Shown in pieces: positions 48,649-56,315 of a DNA stretch of 59,692 nucleotides. Position numbers and translations under genes: made by a program. Position 1 is the first letter of the stretch. Every line of letters starts with the position of its first letter. The stretch is from an uncultured bacterium (lineage in GTDB: Bacteria; Patescibacteriota; Saccharimonadia; Saccharimonadales; Saccharimonadaceae), in the NCBI GenBank assembly GCA_903900345.1, contig CAIUMO010000022.1:1-59692 (forward strand). The letters are read 5' to 3'. The notes under the pieces were generated by a model that ran no database searches, was not told the origin of the DNA, and saw only the letters and a program-made list of their open reading frames with translations.

Positions 48649-49907
48649 TGGTTGGTGAAGTCGGTCCAAAATTCTCAAAGAAATTTTTGTGGGGTGCGGC
48701 CACGGCTGCGCACCAAGTTGAAGGTGGCAATCACAACCAATGGACTGTCTGGGAATTAGAAAATGCTAAAGTTAGAGCTACCCAGGCCGAATATCATATC
48801 AATGATTATGCCAGCTGGGATCGCATCAAAAAACAGGCCAAAAACCCCAATAACTACGTGTCTGGTATCTTAGCTAATCACTATGAACGTTATGAAGAAG
48901 ATTTTGATTTGTTGCAAAAAATGCATATGAATGCCTATCGATTCAGTATCGAATGGTCGCGAATCGAGCCAGAATGCGGTGTTTGGAATCAGGAAGAAAT
49001 AGAGCACTATAAGCGTTACATTGATGCGCTAAAACAGCGGGGGATTGAGCCAATTGTGACTTTATTTCATTTTAGTTTACCGGTTTGGTTTGCTGAAAGA
49101 GGTGGCTTTGAAAGGCGTTCTAACGTCAAATATTTTACCCGTTTTGCTAAAAAAATTGTTAGCGAACTTGGATTGAGCGTTAAATATATTATTACGATTA
49201 ATGAAATTGAAGTTTACGCAGTTCAAAGTTACTGGTTTCAGGATTGGCCACCGGCTGTCCATAGCCCTTATACGTTCTGGCGAGTGATTAACAACTTAAC
49301 TTATGCCCATCGCCAAGTTGCCAAATCTATCCACAAGGTAAGTCGGCATTATAAAGTTTCAATTGCCAAGAACTCGACCTATATCTATCCGGGTGATAAT
49401 GCCTGGTCTAGTCGTGCTAGCGCGGCAGTGATGCAATATATTGCCGACGATTATATTGTCAAAAAGGTTATAAAACATTGTGACTTTTTGGGCGTTAATT
49501 ATTATCAATCTCAAAGAGTCTACGGACATCGGATCCATAACCCCGAAGATATTGTGAGCGATTTGGACTGGCCGATGACGCCTGGCGATATTCAATATAC
49601 AGTTGAACGATTGTATCGTAAATATAAAAAGCCGATTATTATCACCGAGAATGGCTTAGCCGACGAGCGAGACGCTAAGCGTCAATGGTGGATTACTCAA
49701 ACTCTAATCGGTTTACAGGCGGCTATGAAAAACGGCGTTAAAATTGACGGCTATTTGCACTGGAGTCTGATTGATAATACTGAATGGTCGTACGGAAAAT
49801 GGCCGCGGTTTGGTTTGGCGTCAGTAAACTACGCTACAGGTGAAAGAACTCTGCGTCCTAGTGCTCTTTGGTTCGGTCGTGTTATTAAAAAAATACGTGG
49901 TATTTAA
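48648..49907 (+). CDS. Glycoside hydrolase family 1 beta-glucosidase-like enzyme
   Basis: A 419-residue GH1 enzyme that would hydrolyse beta-linked glycosides in the cytoplasm (no signal peptide). The N-terminal signature is FLWGAATAAHQVEGG, the acid/base Glu is in TINEIEVYAV and the nucleophile Glu is in IIITENGLADERD. YLHWSLIDNTEWSYG is the aglycone-site strand. The acid/base motif is TINE rather than the usual TFNE. GTG start with an AGAGGGG SD. It follows the HAD gene without a gap. Confidence 0.92.
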   Translation: MVGEVGPKFSKKFLWGAATAAHQVEGGNHNQWTVWELENAKVRATQAEYHINDYASWDRIKKQAKNPNNYVSGILANHYERYEEDFDLLQKMHMNAYRFSIEWSRIEPECGVWNQEEIEHYKRYIDALKQRGIEPIVTLFHFSLPVWFAERGGFERRSNVKYFTRFAKKIVSELGLSVKYIITINEIEVYAVQSYWFQDWPPAVHSPYTFWRVINNLTYAHRQVAKSIHKVSRHYKVSIAKNSTYIYPGDNAWSSRASAAVMQYIADDYIVKKVIKHCDFLGVNYYQSQRVYGHRIHNPEDIVSDLDWPMTPGDIQYTVERLYRKYKKPIIITENGLADERDAKRQWWITQTLIGLQAAMKNGVKIDGYLHWSLIDNTEWSYGKWPRFGLASVNYATGERTLRPSALWFGRVIKKIRGI

Positions 49908-49937
49908 GCCTAAATTAACCTCTGTTAGTTAAGTTGT

Positions 49938-49946
49938 TTATCCACA
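49938..49946 (+). promoter_or_regulatory. Consensus DnaA box upstream of mraZ
   Basis: TTATCCACA matches the DnaA-box consensus exactly. A near-match in the opposite orientation (TGTGAACAA, 49951-49959) sits 4 nt later. A single perfect box suggests regulation by DnaA rather than an origin. Confidence 0.5.
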
Positions 49947-49996
49947 GAACTGTGAACAAACCTGTTTTTAGTTATATATAATGTCAAAATTGGGTA

Positions 49997-50025
49997 TTGA
50001 AGTGGTTAATTGTGGGTAGTATAGT
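49997..50025 (+). promoter_or_regulatory. Promoter of the mraZ/dcw cluster
   Basis: -35 TTGAAG (49997-50002), a 17-nt spacer and -10 TATAGT (50020-50025). It gives a leader of about 90 nt before mraZ. Confidence 0.7.
50003..50017 (+). promoter_or_regulatory. MraZ-box-like operator in the dcw promoter
   Basis: TGGTT and TGGGT repeat with exact 10-bp spacing within the -35/-10 spacer. MraZ binds TGGGN repeats with this spacing and represses its own promoter. Further TGGGT units occur at 49991 and 50045 with 11-12 bp spacing. Confidence 0.55.
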
Positions 50026-50122
50026 TAGACTCAGTGGAAAGAAGTGGGTAACACCACCACACACAAAACAAACAACCACTAAATATTAAAATAACTAAAC
50101 GGGGCCGATAAGAAGTATAAAC

Positions 50123-50494
50123 ATGGCAAACGTAGATTATTTCGAACGGAAGCTTGACGACAAGCGTCGGTTAACCATACCGACTGAACTTCGAAATGAA
50201 TTTGCAAGCGGTGTTGTGCTGACTAGAGGCTTTGGCCATTACTTGCATCTATATCCAAAACAAGTTTGGGATAGGGAAGTCGAACCGTCACTAGGTAGCA
50301 GCATTTTTGATGAAAGAATCGCTGACCTCACTGTACGATTCAGGCGTGGCAAGACCGAGGCAGAACTTGACCAAAAACAAGGTCGAGTAACAGTTGAGCA
50401 ACATTTGCTTGATTATGCTGGGATTGACAGGCAAGCGGTCGCAATCAGGGTGGGCGTCTATTGGCGCGTAATGTCACCCGAAACTGACGTTTAG
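50123..50494 (+). CDS. mraZ: Transcriptional regulator MraZ
   Basis: A 123-residue AbrB-fold protein with two SpoVT/AbrB-like repeats, shorter than the typical 140-150 residues. The first DxxxR motif is DDKRRLTIPTELRNEF (residues 12-27) and the second half has DQKQGRVTVEQHLLDYAGID. It binds tandem TGGGN repeats as an oligomeric ring and represses the dcw operon. Matching boxes lie in the spacer of its own promoter. A non-coding stretch of about 350 nt separates it from rsmH. Confidence 0.93.
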   Translation: MANVDYFERKLDDKRRLTIPTELRNEFASGVVLTRGFGHYLHLYPKQVWDREVEPSLGSSIFDERIADLTVRFRRGKTEAELDQKQGRVTVEQHLLDYAGIDRQAVAIRVGVYWRVMSPETDV

Positions 50495-50554
50495 GTAGAT
50501 TAATCAATCTGTTCTTTAAAAATTTATTCACACTATAAGAAACAAGAAAACTCT

Positions 50555-50812
50555 CGAGATCAACTATCTGGTAGTTAGGCAAAAAACAAGCGTGGGCTAC
50601 GAGACCACATTAAAAAACTCGCGCACTTTAGTTCAACAAAAAACACACCTCCCAAAAAACTCCACCTCACACATAAGTCTCTCAACCGAAGAATCAAAAC
50701 AGATTGTGATTTGCCTTTGGCAACCACTGTCATGATTATTCGGAAACTTATAAATAAAAAACAAACACAACTACAAAAACAAACAGCCATAGCTACCAGT
50801 TAGGTGATCTCG
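50555..50812. promoter_or_regulatory. Paired leader element between mraZ and rsmH
   Basis: 50555-50574 (CGAGATCAACTATCTGGTAG) and 50793-50812 (CTACCAGTTAGGTGATCTCG) pair over 18 of 20 positions and enclose 218 nt. The interior has a small GTGG/CCAC hairpin, a TTGCC/GGCAA hairpin (about 50718-50731) and several AAAAAAC tracts in single-stranded-looking spacers. The right arm ends 30 nt before the likely rsmH ATG. No protein-coding content fits. It could be a leader that controls rsmH, or an independent RNA. Confidence 0.5.
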
Positions 50813-50842
50813 AATCGTCATCGTGTTATCATGAGAAGCGAA

Positions 50843-51736
50843 ATGAGTACAATACCACCACAAAAACTAATACATGTTCCAGTTTTGCTAGAGTCGACGC
50901 TTGAGCTACTTAAGCCACAGCCCAGAGAGAGCTATCTCGATCTGACTGCGGGTTACGGAGGTCATGCTAAACGAATTCTAGATATAACTGGAAATTATGC
51001 CGAATCTGTCTTGGTTGATCGTGACGACTACGCCATAAAGCGTTTGGAGCCATTATCGGACAAGGGAGTGCGGCTATTGCACACCGATTTTGTGACTGCT
51101 GCAAAGCAGTTAATAAAAGAGGGGCAAACATTCAACATTATACTAGTTGATTTGGGGGTGTCATCACCACAACTCGATCAGTTTGAGCGAGGGTTTTCCT
51201 TTACAAATAGTGGTCCGCTAGATATGCGCATGGATCGAAATCAAGTTACTAATGCAGAAACATTAGTCAACACAGCTTCGGTCACAGAACTTACGCGTAT
51301 CATTACTCAATACGGTGAAGAACCGATTGGTTTAGCTAAGACGATTGCTAACGCTATTGTCGTTAACAGACCACTGTCTAAAACAGGAGAACTCGCTGAT
51401 CTGATCAAACAAGTATATCGTGGTAAATGGAAAAAAATTCATCCAGCCACTCGCACCTTTCAAGCAATCCGGATTGCAGTCAACGATGAGCTACGGCAAG
51501 TCGAAGATTTGTTGCCACTTTTGCCCGACCTGCTAAAACCAGGCGGGCGAGTCGGCATCATTAGCTTTCACAGTCTAGAGGATCGATTAGTCAAACGTTA
51601 TTTCAAAGATCAGTTTGACGATGGACTCGAAGCTGTACTTCTGCCACTGACCAAAAAGCCAATCGCCGGAAGCATTTACGATGTTCACAACCCGCGTGCC
51701 CGTAGCAGCAAGTTACGAGCCGCAGTGAAAAAATAA
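50843..51736 (+). CDS. rsmH: 16S rRNA (cytosine1402-N4)-methyltransferase
   Basis: Methylates N4 of C1402 in the 30S P site. The 297-residue product has HVPVLLESTLELL (residues 11-23), the SAM motif YLDLTAGYGGHAKRIL and the C-terminal GGRVGIISFHSLEDRLVK plus NPRARSSKLRA. The longest ORF starts at GTG 50804, within the right arm of the long leader helix. ATG 50843 gives the family-typical N-terminus and has GAGAAG upstream. ATG 50831 is another option. Confidence 0.95.
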   Translation: MSTIPPQKLIHVPVLLESTLELLKPQPRESYLDLTAGYGGHAKRILDITGNYAESVLVDRDDYAIKRLEPLSDKGVRLLHTDFVTAAKQLIKEGQTFNIILVDLGVSSPQLDQFERGFSFTNSGPLDMRMDRNQVTNAETLVNTASVTELTRIITQYGEEPIGLAKTIANAIVVNRPLSKTGELADLIKQVYRGKWKKIHPATRTFQAIRIAVNDELRQVEDLLPLLPDLLKPGGRVGIISFHSLEDRLVKRYFKDQFDDGLEAVLLPLTKKPIAGSIYDVHNPRARSSKLRAAVKK

Positions 51737-51766
51737 AACAAAAATAAAAGGAAGGGGCAAAACACC

Positions 51767-51832
51767 ATGCCAATTCACATCGCAGTACAGTACGCAGACG
51801 TCGCTCAATCGGTGATCGTTCGCGTTAAGTAA
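51767..51832 (+). CDS. 21-residue small ORF between rsmH and ftsL
   Basis: The ATG is preceded by an SD-like GGAAGGGG and reads MPIHIAVQYADVAQSVIVRVK then TAA. A perfect hairpin follows 14 nt after its stop. The position in the dcw operon, the good SD and the hairpin suggest a translated leader-like peptide for ftsL, or a small protein. I know of no homologue. Too short for the ORF track. Confidence 0.5.
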   Translation: MPIHIAVQYADVAQSVIVRVK

Positions 51833-51845
51833 TTAAATTTACTAT

Positions 51846-51868
51846 AGCCCCGTCAAACTGACGGGGCT
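51846..51868 (+). terminator. Hairpin between the small ORF and ftsL
   Basis: Perfect 10-bp stem AGCCCCGTCA / TGACGGGGCT with a 3-nt AAC loop. No T-run follows (CCAAAACAAAA), so it may be an attenuator-type or mRNA-processing hairpin rather than a classical terminator. Confidence 0.5.
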
Positions 51869-51906
51869 CCAAAACAAAAAATAAAATAAACAGAGATTCC
51901 ACCACA

Positions 51907-52254
51907 ATGTCTTATCAAATTGCTCAAAATTACAGTAGTCGTCGTCAGCAAAACTGGTCGCGCAATCAGAATACTGTTGCTTTTGTTTCAGCTATTAAAC
52001 TTGGTCCAGTGACTAATGTCGTAATAATTGCCTTAATGGTTACGATACTTGGCTTAATATATTTGACACAAGCAACTCGCGCCACCGGTTATGACTATGC
52101 AACCCAAAAAATTGATAGTCAAATTGCAGCTCTTAATGAGCAAAAAAGTGATCTAGAAATTGAGAATGCAAAACTGACCTCACTTGAAACTGCTAAAAAC
52201 AGTAGTGTTGCTTCGACAATGACGACGCCGGCCACTACAGAATACGCTCAATAA
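51907..52254 (+). CDS. ftsL: FtsL-like division protein
   Basis: A 115-residue single-pass membrane protein. A cytoplasmic N-terminus (about residues 1-35), one TM helix (about 38-58) and a leucine-rich coiled coil (about 72-100; DSQIAALNEQKSDLEIENAKLTSLE) match the FtsL/DivIC layout. It sits directly before the PBP gene, as ftsL does in most dcw clusters. Sequence identity alone would be too weak to name it. Confidence 0.75.
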   Translation: MSYQIAQNYSSRRQQNWSRNQNTVAFVSAIKLGPVTNVVIIALMVTILGLIYLTQATRATGYDYATQKIDSQIAALNEQKSDLEIENAKLTSLETAKNSSVASTMTTPATTEYAQ

Positions 52255-52259
52255 ATACT

Positions 52260-53999
52260 ATGAATCTGGAACTACAAAAAGGCAGTCGGTCCAAGACTTT
52301 AGCCGCCATATTATTTATAACTATGGCTGTTTTTGTTGGTCGACTATTTTATTTGCAGATTATCCAGCATGATTATTATGTCGGAGTTGCCAACCAAGAA
52401 CAGATTAAACGTCTGGCGATTCCAGCTAAACGCGGCCTTATCTATGCCTTAGACGGCCAAACACCAGTGCCATTGGTTATGAACCAGACGGTTTATACTG
52501 TTTTTGCTGACCCCAAGACAACGACTGATGATACCAAGATAATTGATACGATTCGCAAAATAGCTGGCGGCAACGCTTGCCCCGATTTGCAGGCTCTTTT
52601 AAATAAAAAAGATAGTCGTTATCAAGTTTTAGCTACCAGAATCACAAGGTCTCAAGCTGACAAAATCAAACAAGAGAATCTTAATGGCGTCGGTTTTCAA
52701 GAAGAGTCACAGAGAGTTTATCCCGAAGGTTCATTAGCAGCGCAAACACTTGGCTTTGTTGATTTTAGCGGCGTTGGTCGTTATGGCGTAGAAGATAAAC
52801 TGAACGACGAGTTAACCGGTACCGATGGTTTATTGCAATCTGTAACTGATGTCAGAGATGTGCCGTTGACGATCGGCAATAATAATATTAATCGTCCGGC
52901 GGTTAATGGTAAGAATGTCGTGCTTAGTATTGATCGCAATGTTCAGTCGCATGTTGAACAAGCTTTGTCTGACGGTCTAAAGCGTACCGGCGCAACCAGA
53001 GGTAGCGCGATTGTTATGGATCCACAAACTGGCCAAATTATGGCTATGGCTAATCTGCCAACTTATGATCCAGCTAAATTTAATCTAGTTTCAGATGTTG
53101 CCGCCTTTAATAACGCAGTCGTTTCAGCGCCTTATGAGCCAGGATCGGATGTCAAGACTTTGACGATGGCGACTGGTATCGATAAAGGTGTTGTCACGCC
53201 GGATGCCACTTATAACAACACGGACTATATTAAAGTCGACGACCGAACAATTACTAATGCAACCTTGGGCCAGACTGGCGAGATTACGTTTCAACACGCT
53301 TTGAACTGGTCACTTAACACTGGGTTTGTAACGGTTGCTGAACGTTTAGGCGACGGTAAAAGCATTACTCGTGGTGCCAGGGATACCATGTATGATTATT
53401 TCTATAATCGATTCCATCTGGGGCAATTGACTGGTGTTGAGGTAGCAGGTGAGACTGCCGGTACGGTTGTATCACCAACTACGTCTGAAGGCAACGCCGT
53501 GCGTTATTCTAATATGGCTTTCGGTCAAGGTCTGGATGCTACGATGGTGCAAGTTGCCTCGGCATTTGGTTCAATCGTCAATGGTGGCAAATATTATAAA
53601 CCAACAGTGATAGCTGGTGTTGTTGATGCCAGTGGTAAGTACATAGCTAACAAAATTACTCAACCTTCAATGCAAATCGCTAAATCGACGGCCGATCAAG
53701 TTCGATCGATGACTCATGTTGCCAGGGATACCTTTTTCGCTAGCCTGGACCGTCCTGGTTATTATATAGGTGGCAAGACTGGTACTTCACAGGTGATCAA
53801 GAACGGTGTTTATTCAAGCGACGAGACAGTTGGCACTTATCTTGGTTATGGTGGTAGTGAAGATTTGTCCAGATATGTCATAATGATACAGGTATCTGGT
53901 GACAATAAGTTATTGCAGGGCGCCAGAGATGCCCTGCCAATCTTTACAGATATATCTAACTGGATGTTAAATTATTTAGAGATACAACCGAAAGGCTAA
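52260..53999 (+). CDS. ftsI: Class B penicillin-binding protein (FtsI/PBP2-3-like transpeptidase)
   Basis: Cross-links septal peptidoglycan. The 579-residue protein has one N-terminal TM helix (about residues 14-34), a dimerisation region with a YPEGSLAAQTLGF motif (about 158-170) and the transpeptidase domain. The active-site Ser is in EPGSDVKTLT (SxxK), the second motif is WSLNTG (SxN) and the third is GGKTGTSQ (KTG). There are no PASTA repeats. It follows ftsL with a 5-nt gap and precedes mraY. Confidence 0.93.
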   Translation: MNLELQKGSRSKTLAAILFITMAVFVGRLFYLQIIQHDYYVGVANQEQIKRLAIPAKRGLIYALDGQTPVPLVMNQTVYTVFADPKTTTDDTKIIDTIRKIAGGNACPDLQALLNKKDSRYQVLATRITRSQADKIKQENLNGVGFQEESQRVYPEGSLAAQTLGFVDFSGVGRYGVEDKLNDELTGTDGLLQSVTDVRDVPLTIGNNNINRPAVNGKNVVLSIDRNVQSHVEQALSDGLKRTGATRGSAIVMDPQTGQIMAMANLPTYDPAKFNLVSDVAAFNNAVVSAPYEPGSDVKTLTMATGIDKGVVTPDATYNNTDYIKVDDRTITNATLGQTGEITFQHALNWSLNTGFVTVAERLGDGKSITRGARDTMYDYFYNRFHLGQLTGVEVAGETAGTVVSPTTSEGNAVRYSNMAFGQGLDATMVQVASAFGSIVNGGKYYKPTVIAGVVDASGKYIANKITQPSMQIAKSTADQVRSMTHVARDTFFASLDRPGYYIGGKTGTSQVIKNGVYSSDETVGTYLGYGGSEDLSRYVIMIQVSGDNKLLQGARDALPIFTDISNWMLNYLEIQPKG

Positions 54000-54000
54000 T

Positions 54001-55035
54001 ATGGAACATACATTAATGCAATTAACTCACGGTCTAGCCAGCACATTTATTTTAAGTGTTAGCGCTTTTTTGATAGCAATGCTTTTGACGCCGCCTTATA
54101 CGTTCTTGGCGTATCGATTCAAATTCTGGAAGAAACAACGTACGACCAGTACGACTGGCGAGAAACTTGAGATTTTTAATAAATTACATGCCGACAAATT
54201 CAGGCGCAATATCCCAACTATGGCCGGAGTTGTCTTTATAATTGCGATTGCCGTTGTGACGCTTGCTTTTAACCTTAATAGAGGTCAAACTTGGTTGCCA
54301 CTGGCGGCTTTGATCGGTGGGGCTGGCGTTGGTCTGTTGGATGATATTATTAATGTCCGTGGTTATGGCAAGGGTGTCGCTGGCCTGCGTTCAAGCTTAA
54401 AATTTGTCATGATCGCTATTATTGGTTTGGTGCTTGGCTGGTTCTTTTACGCTAAGCTTGGTGCTGTCGCTATTCATGTGCCTTTCATTGGTGATCTAGC
54501 TTTGGGCTGGGGGATTATTCCATTATTCGCTTTTGCAGTTATCGCAACTGGTAATGCTGTTAATATCAGCGACGGTTTAGACGGTTTAGCCGGTGGTCTA
54601 GCCGGAATTAGTTTTGGTGCTTTTGGAGTTATCGCTCTTTTGCAGTCACAATTTATTTTAGCTGGTTTTTGTTTCACGGTCGTCGGCGCATTATTAAGCT
54701 ACCTGTGGTTTAATATTTATCCAGCCCGATTCTTTATGGGCGATACTGGCAGTTTTGCACTTGGGGCTTCACTCGGTGTTGTGGCTATGTTAACTAATAC
54801 ACTTTTATTACTACCGATTATTGGTATTGTCTTTGTAGCCGAAGCTGGCTCAAGCTTGATTCAAATCTTTAGCAAAAAGGTGTTTAAGCACAAAATATTT
54901 ATCTCGGCACCAATTCACCAACACCTGCAGGCGACTGGTTGGCCTGAGACCAAAGTCACTATGCGTTTTTGGGTGATTGCGAACGTAGCTGCCTTTATTG
55001 GTGTATTAATGGCTCTAGCTGGTGGTAGTATTTAA
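54001..55035 (+). CDS. mraY: Phospho-N-acetylmuramoyl-pentapeptide-transferase
   Basis: Transfers phospho-MurNAc-pentapeptide to undecaprenyl phosphate, making lipid I. The 344-residue protein has about ten TM helices, the DDIINVRGYGKG segment after the catalytic Asp pair, NAVNISDGLDGLAGG and FMGDTGSFALG. The HQHLQATGWPETKVTMRFW end is a family signature. It overlaps ftsW by one base (TAATG). Confidence 0.96.
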   Translation: MEHTLMQLTHGLASTFILSVSAFLIAMLLTPPYTFLAYRFKFWKKQRTTSTTGEKLEIFNKLHADKFRRNIPTMAGVVFIIAIAVVTLAFNLNRGQTWLPLAALIGGAGVGLLDDIINVRGYGKGVAGLRSSLKFVMIAIIGLVLGWFFYAKLGAVAIHVPFIGDLALGWGIIPLFAFAVIATGNAVNISDGLDGLAGGLAGISFGAFGVIALLQSQFILAGFCFTVVGALLSYLWFNIYPARFFMGDTGSFALGASLGVVAMLTNTLLLLPIIGIVFVAEAGSSLIQIFSKKVFKHKIFISAPIHQHLQATGWPETKVTMRFWVIANVAAFIGVLMALAGGSI

Positions 55036-56315
55036 TGTTTTCAGAGAGCGCTCAATTCTCTGAGGTTACATCTGTTCGTCGCCACAGACCTGATTATTTG
55101 ATAGTCCTGTATATGGGACTGCTGATGCTACTTGGCCTTGTTATTATGTATGCCATTGGCCCACAGCGAGCTAACGTCCTTAATAACGCCTATGGCAGTA
55201 ATTATGGCGATACCTATTTCTTTGGTAAGCAGGTTGTTAGTTTGTTATTTTCACTTGCTGCTTTCGCGGCTATAGCTTCTATTCCTTATAATCTGGTGAC
55301 CAAGAACGCTGGTAAGATATTATTGTTTGCCCTTGGAGCTTGTGCATTACTGGCGATTGCCGGCTGGGCTCATCTGGGCATTGCCCAGCAATCCCTAGGT
55401 GCGACACGCTGGTTTAACTTGGGGCCACTTGGCAGCTTGCAACCGGCTGAGCTATTGAAATTTGCCATCCTAGTGTTTGTAGCTGGTTTTTTAGGAGTAA
55501 AAGTCAAGCAAGGCAAACTTAACGACGTTAATGAGACGCTAATTCCACTGGCTGTTTTGACGGCAATTTCAATGTTATTTATAGTCGTAATCCAAAAAGA
55601 CTTAGGTACGGGCGTATCGTTGATGACGATTATTATGACGATGTTGATTGTTGGCGGCATCAATAAACGCATTGGCGGTATTATCTTGATGACTATAATT
55701 GCAGTTGGCACCGTCATGATTATCAGCGCGCCGCACAGGCTTGATCGAATCGTTACGTTCTTTAAAGGTGATGATACGTCTTCTAGTGATGCTGGTAGTT
55801 ACCATATCGAGCAGGCCAAGGTAGCGATTGGCACTGGTGGCTTATTTGGCGTAGGGGTTGGTAATAGCATTCAATCAACTGGCTATCTGCCAGAAGCGAC
55901 CAACGACTCGGTCTTTGCGATTATGGGTGAGACATTTGGATTCGTCGGTCTAGTGACGATATTGATATTATTTGGAGCTTTATTGATGCGTCTGCTCAAG
56001 ATAATGGATCATTTAATTGACGTTAGGCTAAAGTTAATCGTAGCTGGCGTCTTTGGTTGGTTAGGGTCGCATGTTATTCTTAATGTAGCCTCAATGATTG
56101 GGATATTCCCATTAACGGGCATTACTTTGCCATTACTTAGTTTTGGCGGAACGAGCATGCTATTCATTACGGCGGCATTAGGACTGGTATTTCAGCTATC
56201 ACATTACACAGTTAATTCGTTAAATCTAAAGGAGGCGCAACATGAGAATTTTAGCGGTCGGCGGGGGCTCGGGCGGTCACGTCACGCCAGTCGTGGCAGT
56301 TTTACGCGAGGTTAG
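55035..56315 (+). CDS. ftsW: SEDS glycosyltransferase FtsW
   Basis: Polymerises lipid II into glycan strands with the neighbouring PBP. About ten TM helices. Conserved motifs include GATRWFNLGPLGSLQPAELLKFA (about residues 118-140), VVIQKDLGTGVS, the large extracytoplasmic loop with GGLFGVGVGNS and, near the C-terminus, FPLTGITLPLLSFGGTSML. The 426-residue ORF runs 74 nt into murG in another frame. That extra tail (ENFSGRRGLGRSRHASRGSF) is basic and probably cytoplasmic. Confidence 0.95.
   Translation: MFSESAQFSEVTSVRRHRPDYLIVLYMGLLMLLGLVIMYAIGPQRANVLNNAYGSNYGDTYFFGKQVVSLLFSLAAFAAIASIPYNLVTKNAGKILLFALGACALLAIAGWAHLGIAQQSLGATRWFNLGPLGSLQPAELLKFAILVFVAGFLGVKVKQGKLNDVNETLIPLAVLTAISMLFIVVIQKDLGTGVSLMTIIMTMLIVGGINKRIGGIILMTIIAVGTVMIISAPHRLDRIVTFFKGDDTSSSDAGSYHIEQAKVAIGTGGLFGVGVGNSIQSTGYLPEATNDSVFAIMGETFGFVGLVTILILFGALLMRLLKIMDHLIDVRLKLIVAGVFGWLGSHVILNVASMIGIFPLTGITLPLLSFGGTSMLFITAALGLVFQLSHYTVNSLNLKEAQHENFSGRRGLGRSRHASRGSFTRG

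Noticed and set aside
50575-50790. 71-residue ORF on the minus strand between mraZ and rsmH
   Set aside because: Cys/Phe-rich low-complexity translation of an A/C-rich strand, with no SD or promoter. It lies inside the paired leader.
50731-50805. Short plus-strand ORF beginning MIIRKLINKK before rsmH
   Set aside because: No SD and no promoter; it lies in the leader and looks like a chance reading of A-rich sequence.
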